Shown one piece after another: positions 1 through 5,415 of a DNA stretch of 7,702 bases (its first letter is position 1; each line of letters begins with the position of its first letter). The notes beneath the pieces were generated by a model that had not been told where the DNA came from, ran no database searches, and worked only from the letters and a program-made list of their open reading frames with translations. Location of the stretch: positions 1 to 7,702 of the forward strand of contig CANROL010000050.1 of the NCBI GenBank assembly GCA_947632255.1. Direction: 5' to 3'. Origin of the DNA: an uncultured Bacilli bacterium. Its GTDB lineage: Bacteria; Bacillota_I; Bacilli_A; RF39; UBA660. Position numbers and translations under genes: made by a program.

Positions 1-258
1 GAAAAAGGATTATTAAAAGATATTGATATTAAAAAATATAATAGTGAATATCATAATTTAACCATCATAAGAAACAATACTTTTCATGATAGATTTATAA
101 TAATTGATGAAAATATAATATTCCACTGTGGAACTTCCTTAAATAAAGCAGGAACCCGAACATTTGCCATAAATGAAATAGAAAATAATTCTCTTAAAAA
201 AACTTTAATTAATATATTATCTCCCATCATCAAAAAAGACTTAGAATTAATTACCTAA
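1..258 (+). CDS. C-terminal end of a phospholipase-D-like protein (possibly ORF6N-type), 5' truncated by the window
   Basis: The reading frame is open from the first base and ends at TAA 256-258, giving the last 85 residues of a longer protein. The visible part holds HDRFIIID at residues 29-36. This fits the phospholipase D half-motif HxKx4D with Lys replaced by Arg, and GTSLN (44-48) follows as the usual GSxN-like element. I recall similar C-terminal domains on ORF6N/KilA-type DNA-binding proteins of Firmicutes, often in phage-derived or defence contexts, but the N-terminus lies outside the window, so that assignment is inference. With Arg in place of the catalytic Lys, and only one half-motif visible, activity is uncertain. 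The 3' end overlaps by 12 nt the 3' end of the convergent DUF6512 gene. Confidence 0.6.
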   Translation, partial: EKGLLKDIDIKKYNSEYHNLTIIRNNTFHDRFIIIDENIIFHCGTSLNKAGTRTFAINEIENNSLKKTLINILSPIIKKDLELIT

Positions 259-259
259 G
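232..259 (-). terminator. Possible intrinsic terminator of the DUF6512 gene
   Basis: Read on the minus strand, CTTAG (259-255) can pair with CTAAG (244-240) across a 10-nt loop. T, C and six T follow (239-232). The stem is only 5 bp and overlaps the stop codon and last codons of the minus-strand gene. No comparable T-run follows on the plus strand. Confidence 0.4.
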
Positions 260-771
260 CCATAAACTTTTTTGCCATAATCATAAAATATTCCTAAATC
301 TAAAGGATTATAAGTAAGATAAGCATTAAGAATAGTAACTAGAATAAAACCAATAATTGCTATTTTCTCTAATTTAGGATTAGCATCTTGTTTTAATAAG
401 AAATAATTAATTACTTCACTAATAGAAATAGCAATAAAGAAAATAATAAATGTAACAATAATATTATCTTTAGTTTTTAAAATTAAGTAAAATACTGGAG
501 TAAATACAAGCATAACAATAAATGCACAAAAAAGAGATGATATTAAACCTGCAAATAATGTATTTCTTTCTTTTTTAAAAATTATTTTTTCTAATATTGC
601 CCAAATAAGAAAAGATCCAATAATTATTTTATTATGTTCCCAAATACTTTCATTTACGGGAAAGAATAGGGAAGTAAAAAAGTTAGGAAACCACGTATAA
701 ATAAAATGAAGTAAACTACTAGTAAGAAAAATACCAAAAACACTAATTATTTTCCATTTCTTTAAATTCAA
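247..771 (-). CDS. DUF6512 family integral membrane protein
   Basis: This is a 174-residue protein with about five hydrophobic segments (roughly residues 7-27, 48-65, 73-98, 104-127 and 135-154), so it is an inner-membrane protein. The motif VNESIWEH (39-46) between helices 1 and 2 is the hallmark I associate with the DUF6512 family, whose function is unknown. I chose the TTG start at 771 because AGGTGA lies 8 nt upstream and the resulting length fits the family. The frame stays open to a GTG at 843, but that codon lies inside the rpmB terminator hairpin and has no ribosome binding site, so a 198-residue version is unlikely. The gene follows rpmB on the same strand behind that terminator and probably has its own promoter. 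Confidence 0.8.
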   Translation of the reverse strand: MNLKKWKIISVFGIFLTSSLLHFIYTWFPNFFTSLFFPVNESIWEHNKIIIGSFLIWAILEKIIFKKERNTLFAGLISSLFCAFIVMLVFTPVFYLILKTKDNIIVTFIIFFIAISISEVINYFLLKQDANPKLEKIAIIGFILVTILNAYLTYNPLDLGIFYDYGKKVYGLGN

Positions 772-790
772 AAAAACATCACCTAATATT

Positions 791-821
791 ATTATAAAAA
801 TAATTTTCTTTTTTATGACAA
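791..821 (-). promoter_or_regulatory. Candidate sigma-A promoter for the DUF6512 gene
   Basis: On the minus strand TTGTCA (821-816) is followed after 19 nt by TATAAT (796-791); a 17-nt spacing would instead give TTTATA. It sits between the rpmB terminator and the DUF6512 ribosome binding site. The -35 overlaps a TGAC-N7-GTCA dyad (816-830). The 19-nt spacer is longer than ideal. Confidence 0.4.
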
Positions 822-828
822 ATTTAGT

Positions 829-853
829 CAAAAAAAAGAACACATAATGTTCT
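829..853 (-). terminator. Intrinsic terminator of rpmB
   Basis: On the minus strand AGAACA (853-848), a 5-nt loop and TGTTCT (842-837) form a perfect 6-bp stem followed by an uninterrupted T-run. The 5' arm overlaps the TAG stop codon of rpmB. Confidence 0.75.
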
Positions 854-1013
854 ATTTTTCCATAGTTCTAGCTTCTCTAGCACTTATTCTTACTTTATTT
901 CCATTAATAGTCTTTTTTTGAATATTAGGTTTTTGTTGTGTTTTAGTTGCATTTAAAGCATGACTTCTTTTATTTCCTGTTAAAGGTTTTTTAGTTGTTA
1001 CTTTTTTAGCCAT
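852..1013 (-). CDS. rpmB: 50S ribosomal protein bL28 (compact, Cys-free)
   Basis: This short frame encodes 53 residues. It starts MAKKVTTKKPLTGNKRSHALNAT, split here as MAKKVTT, KKPLTGNKRS and HALNAT, and continues with NIQKKTINGNKVRISAREART. This matches bL28: the basic N-terminus, the GN.RSHA.N.T/S block, the N.QK strand and the VS/ISAR.L/ART C-terminal block. bL28 is a large-subunit protein near the exit side of the 23S rRNA. Bacillus bL28 is about 62 residues, so this one is short, and it has no cysteine, meaning the zinc-independent type. The start is well supported by GGAGGTGG just upstream (minus strand), by a good promoter, and by a terminator overlapping the stop codon. It is a monocistronic unit divergent from the spore-coat operon. 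Confidence 0.92.
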   Translation of the reverse strand: MAKKVTTKKPLTGNKRSHALNATKTQQKPNIQKKTINGNKVRISAREARTMEK

Positions 1014-1045
1014 TTTGCCACCTCCAAAATTTCTTTACTTCTAAA

Positions 1046-1074
1046 ATTTTACTATATTATATGGTAAAAGTCAA
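1046..1074 (-). promoter_or_regulatory. Sigma-A promoter of rpmB
   Basis: On the minus strand TTGACT (1074-1069), a 17-nt spacer and TAAAAT (1051-1046) form a near-consensus housekeeping promoter. The start codon of rpmB is at 1013, leaving a leader of about 25 nt that contains GGAGGTGG. Confidence 0.8.
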
Positions 1075-1093
1075 TTTATTTATGTCTTTTTAG

Positions 1094-1121
1094 GTCTAAA
1101 TAATTATTAAATTCATACAAT
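1094..1121 (+). promoter_or_regulatory. Candidate sigma-E-type sporulation promoter of the spoVID-ysxE operon
   Basis: CATACAAT (1114-1121) matches the sigma-E -10 consensus CATACAnT completely. A possible -35, GTCTAAAT (1094-1101), lies 12 nt upstream and matches the consensus only partly. Only 5 nt separate the -10 from the AGGAG ribosome binding site at 1127. The leader would therefore be extremely short, which is a caveat. spoVID is sigma-E controlled in B. subtilis, so the match makes biological sense. Confidence 0.5.
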
Positions 1122-1139
1122 TTTTTAGGAGATGATTAG

Positions 1140-1886
1140 ATGAATTGCAAAATACCTTTCACAAAGGATATTGATTTTGAAAAAACATTGTATGAAATTA
1201 CTAGTATTAGTTTAGAACATGAAATTAAAGTTGAAGAGGGAACTTTAAAAGGTAATTTTATTTTAACTGGGGATTTTAAAAGCCATGAATTAAGTGTTAA
1301 CAAAGAACCATTTTCTTACATATTACCATTTGAAATAGCTATAAATGATGATATTGATGAAAAAACTATTGAATTTATGATTGAAGATTTTACTTATGAA
1401 GTAAAAGAAAGTAATATTTTACATATCAATATTGATTTTAATGTTATAGGTAGTAAAAAAGAAGAAGAAGAAAAAATTGAATCAAAAGAAGAAGATCCTA
1501 ATCGAATATTTAAAGATGCCAGTGATTTATTTCCTCCTGATGAATTACCTATTTATGAAGAAAGTACATCAAGTTTAACTAATGAAGAACCCCGTCATGA
1601 AGAAAATAATGTTTTAGAAGAAGTATCAGTAGACTCTCTTGAGCAAACTAAGCAAGAAGAGACCAAAACTACCACTACAAAAATAAATGAAGACACTATT
1701 ATTGATAATTTAAATGGCACTTTAGATGATTATACTACATATCATATTCATATGGTTAGTGATGGGGAAACAGTAGAAACAATTTGCACCATGTATAATA
1801 CCAATATGAGTATTTTATCCGAATACAATGATTTAAGCGAACTTACCAGTGGTGATAAATTAATAATCCCTGAGGCTAATGAATAA
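1140..1886 (+). CDS. spoVID: SpoVID-like spore coat morphogenetic protein (SPOCS-like domain plus LysM)
   Basis: This 248-residue protein has three parts. Residues 1-105 are a beta-rich domain with ISLEHEIKVEEGTLKGNFILTG-like strands (about 22-44), resembling the N-terminal SPOCS domain of SpoVID and SipL. Residues 106-195 are a highly acidic, Glu-rich, low-complexity linker. Residues 201-244 are a LysM module (YHIHMVSDGETVE, Y219-N220, L226, GDKLIIP 238-244). In B. subtilis, SpoVID (about 575 residues) sits at the outer forespore membrane and drives coat encasement, with the LysM at its C-terminus. Here the architecture is the same but less than half as long, mostly because the linker is short. 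AGGAG lies 8 nt before the ATG. The gene overlaps the next one by 8 nt, as expected for the spoVID-ysxE pair. No signal peptide is seen, in line with mother-cell cytoplasmic localisation. Confidence 0.82.
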   Translation: MNCKIPFTKDIDFEKTLYEITSISLEHEIKVEEGTLKGNFILTGDFKSHELSVNKEPFSYILPFEIAINDDIDEKTIEFMIEDFTYEVKESNILHINIDFNVIGSKKEEEEKIESKEEDPNRIFKDASDLFPPDELPIYEESTSSLTNEEPRHEENNVLEEVSVDSLEQTKQEETKTTTTKINEDTIIDNLNGTLDDYTTYHIHMVSDGETVETICTMYNTNMSILSEYNDLSELTSGDKLIIPEANE

Positions 1887-2775
1887 TGCCTTAGAGGAAT
1901 TAAAAAATTTATATAAACCATATCGTTTTACCAAAAAGAAAAACGTTACAATTATCGATTCCACCAGTGGTTCTTATGTTGTAAAAGAAAAAAGTAGCAA
2001 TAAAGTTCAGGATGCATATCATTATTTATTAAGCCGTAATTTTGATTATTTTCCTAAACTTGCTGAAGAAAATTCTCGTCACGAAGTAAACGTTTTTGAA
2101 TATATTCCCGAAGTAGAAATACCAAAAGAGCAAAAAGCCTTAGACATGATGGATTTAGTGGCTTTATTACACAATAAAACAACTTATTATAAAGAAATAA
2201 CAGAAGATAAATATAAAGAAATATATGACAATATAAAAAATAATATTGTATATACTAGAGCTTATTATGATGACTTATATAATCGTTTAATTGAAATAAT
2301 TTATCCCAGTCCTAGTGAATATTTGTTATTAAGAAATATTTATAAAATATATGCCGCCTTAAATTATGCTGAAGATCAACTTGACAAATGGTATGATAAC
2401 ACCAAAGATGATTTAAAAGAACGAGTAGCTTTTATTCATAACAATTTAGAAACAGATCATTATATATTAAGTGACAAAGGCTATTTAATAAGTTGGGAAA
2501 AATCCAAAATAGATTCCCCAATTTTAGATTTAATAACTTTTTATCAAAAAGAATATTTAAATTTTAATTTTGAAACTCTTTTAAATAAATATTTACATAG
2601 TTATCCTTTAAAACCTAATGAATTAGATTTATTTTATCTTGTAATTAGTATTCCTCCTATAATAAAACTAGAAACCCCAGAAATAAATTGTACTAAAAAT
2701 ATGCGTACTAAACTTGATTATATTTTTAAAACTGAAAGTTTAATCGCTAAAATGACTAATGATGGGGATAAATAA
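1879..2775 (+). CDS. ysxE: YsxE/CotS-like spore coat protein, kinase-fold, probably catalytically dead
   Basis: This 298-residue protein has the layout of the CotS/YsxE/YutH group, which is related to aminoglycoside phosphotransferases and spore coat kinases. An N-lobe has a candidate beta-3 lysine in SYVVKEK (about K36) and a hinge-like FEYIPEVE (73-80). A C-lobe has FIHNNLETDHYIL (185-197) where active enzymes carry HGDLHxxNxL, then LISWEKSKIDSPILDL (203-218) where DFG/ExxxxGDPxxDL-type elements lie. The catalytic Asp of HGD is Asn here, and the metal-binding Asp is replaced in SWEKS, so it reads as a pseudokinase. Its position directly behind the SpoVID-like gene, with an 8-nt overlap and only GAGG 3 nt before the ATG, implies translational coupling and matches spoVID-ysxE order in Bacillus. 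A role in coat assembly is inferred from family and context. Confidence 0.78.
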   Translation: MNNALEELKNLYKPYRFTKKKNVTIIDSTSGSYVVKEKSSNKVQDAYHYLLSRNFDYFPKLAEENSRHEVNVFEYIPEVEIPKEQKALDMMDLVALLHNKTTYYKEITEDKYKEIYDNIKNNIVYTRAYYDDLYNRLIEIIYPSPSEYLLLRNIYKIYAALNYAEDQLDKWYDNTKDDLKERVAFIHNNLETDHYILSDKGYLISWEKSKIDSPILDLITFYQKEYLNFNFETLLNKYLHSYPLKPNELDLFYLVISIPPIIKLETPEINCTKNMRTKLDYIFKTESLIAKMTNDGDK

Positions 2776-2944
2776 TTCTAAATAATAAATAAAATAAAGC
2801 AAAAACTTCAATAAGTAAAATAAATAAATTAAATCTTAAAGGTAAAATTAAAGTAATTAAAATTTGATAAAATATTAAAATTGCTAAGCAAAAAATAGCA
2901 ATAATGGTAAAGAAGCCTCCACCAAAGTTTTTATGTGGATACAT
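2756..2944 (-). CDS. Small two-helix membrane protein of unknown function, possibly sporulation-linked
   Basis: This is a 62-residue, very hydrophobic protein beginning MYPHKNFGGGFF and ending IIYPHH. It has two predicted membrane helices (about 11-35 and 38-59) and hardly any loop between them. I chose the ATG at 2944 because AGGTGA lies 5-6 nt upstream; the GTG nine bases further upstream is part of that ribosome binding site. The last 20 nt of the gene, through its TAG stop, overlap the end of the ysxE-like gene on the other strand. CATACAAT lies 5 nt before the ribosome binding site, the same arrangement as in front of the SpoVID-like gene, so expression in the sporulating mother cell is a reasonable guess. 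I do not recognise the family. Confidence 0.6.
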   Translation of the reverse strand: MYPHKNFGGGFFTIIAIFCLAILIFYQILITLILPLRFNLFILLIEVFALFYLLFRIIYPHH

Positions 2945-2960
2945 ATATATCACCTAATTT

Positions 2961-2968
2961 ATTGTATG
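2961..2968 (-). promoter_or_regulatory. Sigma-E-like -10 element (CATACAAT) of the small membrane protein gene
   Basis: On the minus strand CATACAAT (2968-2961) is followed after 5 nt by AGGTGA (2955-2950) and the ATG at 2944. This is the second full CATACAnT match in the window, and it has the same spacing to the ribosome binding site as the one at 1114. No convincing -35 is visible; GGCCAAAAT, 10 nt upstream, is the nearest candidate. Confidence 0.45.
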
Positions 2969-3005
2969 ATTTATATCTATTTTGGCCTAAATTAAAGCCT
3001 ATTTC

Positions 3006-3034
3006 TTGACTTAAAGTCTAAAATTAATTAATAT
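3006..3034 (+). promoter_or_regulatory. Sigma-A promoter with operator-like repeats before the XRE regulator
   Basis: TTGACT (3006-3011), 17 nt and TAATAT (3029-3034) form a good promoter. GACTT-A-AAGTC (3008-3018) is a 5+5 dyad overlapping the -35. TTAAAGYCTA occurs twice as a direct repeat (2992-3001 and 3011-3020). These are plausible binding sites for the XRE protein encoded downstream, which would make it autoregulated. Confidence 0.6.
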
Positions 3035-3041
3035 AGTATTT

Positions 3042-3079
3042 AACACTTGATTAAAATTTATAAATCAAGTGTTTTTTTT
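3042..3079 (+). terminator. Strong intrinsic-terminator-like hairpin in the leader of the XRE gene
   Basis: AACACTTGATT (3042-3052) pairs perfectly over 11 bp with AATCAAGTGTT (3063-3073) across a 10-nt loop, followed by a run of eight T (3072-3079). On the opposite strand no T-run follows, so it acts only on plus-strand transcripts. It could end read-through from the spoVID-ysxE operon about 270 bp upstream. However, it also lies at +1 or +2 of the predicted transcript from the 3006 promoter and 15 nt before the XRE start codon. Confidence 0.75.
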
Positions 3080-3093
3080 GAAAGGAATAATAT

Positions 3094-3321
3094 ATGAATC
3101 AAGATTTATATTTAAAAATAGGGAGTAATGTTAAATACTATCGTATGCATAATGAAAAATATGGTTATTTAACTCAAGAAGAATTATCTAGAATAAGTAA
3201 AGTAAGTATAACTATTATTCGGGGTATAGAATCATTATATCATAATAAACCTATTAATATTTTAGCGTTAAATAATATTGCTCTTAGTTTAAATATTCCT
3301 TTATATAAATTCTTTATGTAA
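3094..3321 (+). CDS. Small XRE-family (Cro/CI-type) helix-turn-helix regulator
   Basis: This 75-residue protein consists almost only of an HTH_3-type domain. Helix 1 (IGSNVKYYRM, 9-18) is followed by the HTH core LTQEELSRISKVSITIIRGIE (26-46, shown as LTQEELSR, ISKVSIT, IIRGIE). Helices 4-5 are INILALNNIALSLNIPLYKFF (54-74), a typical XRE ending. There is no effector domain, so it is a minimal DNA-binding dimer-type regulator. AAAGGAA lies 7 nt before the ATG. The gene stands alone between the spore-coat module and the yut-like region. Operator-like repeats in its own promoter suggest negative autoregulation; other targets are not evident. Confidence 0.82.
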   Translation: MNQDLYLKIGSNVKYYRMHNEKYGYLTQEELSRISKVSITIIRGIESLYHNKPINILALNNIALSLNIPLYKFFM

Positions 3322-3369
3322 AATATTGACAATATAAAAATCAAATTAATGTAAACAATTGTCTATTTT

Positions 3370-3398
3370 TTGTTAATTGCTTTTTCTACCTATATTAT
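3370..3398 (+). promoter_or_regulatory. Candidate sigma-A promoter of the tail-anchored protein-yutD operon
   Basis: TTGTTA (3370-3375), 17 nt and TATTAT (3393-3398) lie 25 nt before the ATG at 3424, with AGGGTGAG (3411-3418) as the ribosome binding site. An 8-bp palindrome ACAATTGT (3355-3362) lies just upstream and could be an operator. Confidence 0.5.
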
Positions 3399-3423
3399 GT
3401 TAAAATAAATAGGGTGAGTAGCT

Positions 3424-4125
3424 ATGAATAATAAATACTTTATTAATGAAGCTTTTGATCAAGCTATAAAATTATATGTAGCTAGTTCTTTAAATCAAAA
3501 TGGCTTAGTATATAATTCTTTTAATGTCATAGTTATTCGTATTTTAGTTCTAATATATGGTGAAGATCGTATATTAAATCCTTATTATCTAAGAGATGAA
3601 AGTGCTTTTTTTCATAATTTAACTATTTATGGTTTTACTTTAATGAATGTTTTATCTTTTAAAGATGCTTTTTTAAATTTTTATGAAGAAGATAAAAAAA
3701 ATCAAAAACTTAAATATCAAAAACCAATTATTTATTTTAGAACGGTTTTAAAATATTTAATTGATATGTTTATATTAAAGAAAAAACAAACTTCAATAAG
3801 TTATGAAGAAGAAGAAAAATTTTTAGATTTAATCTATGTTAATAATAATGATCCATATCGCTATTCATATAAATATTTAATGGATAAAGATAATTACATT
3901 GAAAAATATTATTATACTAAATTAAATGATTTTGATATTACCAAAACTATTAATTTAGATACTAATATGTTAAGTAGTTATCAATTACTTAAAGAACCTA
4001 CTACTTCCAATAATATTTTTAAATTTAAACTTACGACTGGAAATGGTTATGTTGATATTTTATTATTAATGAGTGTTATTGTCACATCTTTTAGTATTAT
4101 AAGTATTTTAATTTTTAGTTTATAG
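3424..4125 (+). CDS. Unknown protein with a C-terminal membrane anchor
   Basis: This is a 233-residue protein of a family I do not recognise. The body (1-208) is rich in Tyr, Phe, Lys and Asn and looks mainly helical, for example AFDQAIKLYVASSL (10-23) and VIVIRILVLIYG (35-46), with a charged segment EEDKKNQKLKYQK (88-100). The only clear membrane segment is at the very end (about 209-233, DILLLMSVIVTSFSIISILIF). It therefore appears to be a tail-anchored cytoplasmic protein, or a protein with one terminal helix. The start is supported by AGGGTGAG 5 nt upstream. Its stop codon TAG lies within the ribosome binding site of the YutD gene, 11 nt before it, so the two form an operon and are probably co-translated. 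Confidence 0.7.
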   Translation: MNNKYFINEAFDQAIKLYVASSLNQNGLVYNSFNVIVIRILVLIYGEDRILNPYYLRDESAFFHNLTIYGFTLMNVLSFKDAFLNFYEEDKKNQKLKYQKPIIYFRTVLKYLIDMFILKKKQTSISYEEEEKFLDLIYVNNNDPYRYSYKYLMDKDNYIEKYYYTKLNDFDITKTINLDTNMLSSYQLLKEPTTSNNIFKFKLTTGNGYVDILLLMSVIVTSFSIISILIFSL

Positions 4126-4136
4126 GAGGGTTTTAA

Positions 4137-4415
4137 ATGGAAATAATTGAAATAAATAATCATAAATACGAAATTGTAAATAATTATAAAGATGCTTTAA
4201 ATAAAGAAGAATTAGTGGAAAAATTAACTGATTATTTTGAAGATTTTGATTTTATTGTTGGTGATATAGCTTATAGTAAATTACGTCTTAAAGGTTTTAA
4301 CGCTCCCACCAATAAAAATTTTAAAGATATAAATGATGTATCACAAGTTGATAATTATATTAAAAATTATTGTGCTTATGGTTGCAAATGGTTTATGCTT
4401 AAAAAGATTGATTAA
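4137..4415 (+). CDS. yutD: YutD-like protein (DUF1027 family)
   Basis: This 92-residue protein matches my memory of B. subtilis YutD along its whole length. It has an N-terminal NNHKYEIVNN strand pair, the FDFIVGDIAYSKLRLKGF block (37-54; YDYIVGDWGYGQLRLRGF in YutD) and the C-terminal YIKNYCAYGCKWFMLKK (74-90; YLYEYCNFGCAYFVLKK). Cys79 and Cys83 of the C-x3-C pair are kept. The family is common in Firmicutes and its molecular role is not established. AGGAGGG overlaps the stop codon of the preceding gene, 5 nt before the ATG, so it is the second gene of a two-gene operon. A new promoter follows it directly. Confidence 0.88.
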   Translation: MEIIEINNHKYEIVNNYKDALNKEELVEKLTDYFEDFDFIVGDIAYSKLRLKGFNAPTNKNFKDINDVSQVDNYIKNYCAYGCKWFMLKKID

Positions 4416-4436
4416 TAAAGAAAATTTTGTTATAAT
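4408..4436 (+). promoter_or_regulatory. Sigma-A promoter with extended -10 before the proline-rich coiled-coil gene
   Basis: TTGATT (4408-4413), a 17-nt spacer and TATAAT (4431-4436) preceded by TGT (extended -10) make one of the best promoters of the window. The -35 overlaps the last codons of the YutD gene. AAGGAGG (4451-4457) and the ATG at 4468 follow. Confidence 0.75.
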
Positions 4437-4467
4437 TTATTTAGAATAAAAAGGAGGATATAAATAT

Positions 4468-5415
4468 ATGAAAATAAACATTCTTAAACCTACGGGAAGT
4501 GAGGCTTTTAATTTATTAAGTGCTTTTAAAGTTGAAGATAATACTTATGTAATATTTGATATTGAAAGAACTAGTCCTATGGGTTTACCTGCAGTTTATG
4601 TTAGTAAATTAACTACTAAATTAGAGAAAATAAGTAATCCTAATGAATGGGAAAGTGTTAAAAAATATTTAAAAGGTATTATAAGTGGTACTAATTTTTT
4701 ATATGTTAGTATTCCTGATACTTTAAATGCTGATGAAGTTTATTATGTTCAATTATATCTACCAAGTGAATCGGCTTTTGATTTAATTAAAACAAGATAT
4801 GTTGTAAATACTCCTGAGCAACCATCAACACCTAAAGAAGAGCCCAATCCTCAAGTTTTATCGGTGGAGCCACCTTTAAAAGAGGAACCTTTAAATAATC
4901 CTGCACCAAATAGTGCTGTTGATTTAAATGAATCAGTTATTCCTGTAACTAGTGCTGAACCAACTAATGTTATTCCTGATAATCCTATTATTCCTGATGC
5001 CCCAGTTATGCCTAATACTCCTGTTATGCCCGAAAGTGTTACTCCAGTTACTCCTGATGATAGTCCAGCGACCCCAATAGAACCTGAAGTTAGTGTTGAA
5101 CCATTAGTTAATACTTCTAATGAAGAAACTAAAACTCCAGAATTAAATTTTGATGCTGATAAAGAAACTTTTCTAAAAGCTTGTGAGAATATGTTTGATG
5201 CTTTAATATCTAAATATCAAAAAAATCTTGCTGATTTACAAGCAAGAGAACAAGCCTTAAATTTAAAAGAAAAAGAAATAGATACCAAATTAGCTCAAGC
5301 AACTGAACATTTAGCCAATGCTGAAGCCAGAGAACAAGTTGCTAATATAGCTCATGATAATGCTAAAAAAGTAATGGATACTATTCCTAATAATGATACC
5401 GCTACAGTTATATAA
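4468..5415 (+). CDS. Unknown protein: globular N-domain, proline-rich linker, C-terminal coiled coil
   Basis: This 315-residue protein has a clear three-part build. Residues 1-112 look globular alpha/beta (AFNLLSAFKVEDNTYVIFDIE, given as AFNLLSAF and KVEDNTYVIFDIE, then SNPNEWESVKKYLKG at 56-70). Residues 114-223 are a Pro/Glu/Asn/Val-rich linker with repeated short units such as NPIIPDAPVMPNTPVMPE (172-189). Residues 232-303 form a charged alanine-rich coiled coil in which AREQ recurs (259-262 and 287-290). There is no signal peptide or membrane helix, so it is cytoplasmic. Extended linkers joining a folded domain to a coiled coil suggest a scaffold or tethering role, but this is inference. 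The gene is a single transcription unit: its own extended -10 promoter, an AAGGAGG ribosome binding site, and a terminator hairpin overlapping the stop codon. Confidence 0.75.
   Translation: MKINILKPTGSEAFNLLSAFKVEDNTYVIFDIERTSPMGLPAVYVSKLTTKLEKISNPNEWESVKKYLKGIISGTNFLYVSIPDTLNADEVYYVQLYLPSESAFDLIKTRYVVNTPEQPSTPKEEPNPQVLSVEPPLKEEPLNNPAPNSAVDLNESVIPVTSAEPTNVIPDNPIIPDAPVMPNTPVMPESVTPVTPDDSPATPIEPEVSVEPLVNTSNEETKTPELNFDADKETFLKACENMFDALISKYQKNLADLQAREQALNLKEKEIDTKLAQATEHLANAEAREQVANIAHDNAKKVMDTIPNNDTATVI

Noticed and set aside
772..843. N-terminal extension of the DUF6512 protein to a GTG at 843
   Set aside because: The GTG lies in the rpmB terminator hairpin and has no ribosome binding site, while TTG 771 has AGGTGA 8 nt upstream and gives the usual family length.
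3326..3354. TTGACA at 3326 as a promoter
   Set aside because: At 16-18 nt spacing only AATGTA, ATGTAA or TGTAAA follow, which are poor -10 elements; the TTGTTA/TATTAT pair downstream is better placed.
3328..3370. Terminator of the XRE gene from GACAAT/ATTGTC and the following T-run
   Set aside because: The stem is 6 bp with a 24-nt loop, and the T-run is interrupted by TA; too weak to call.
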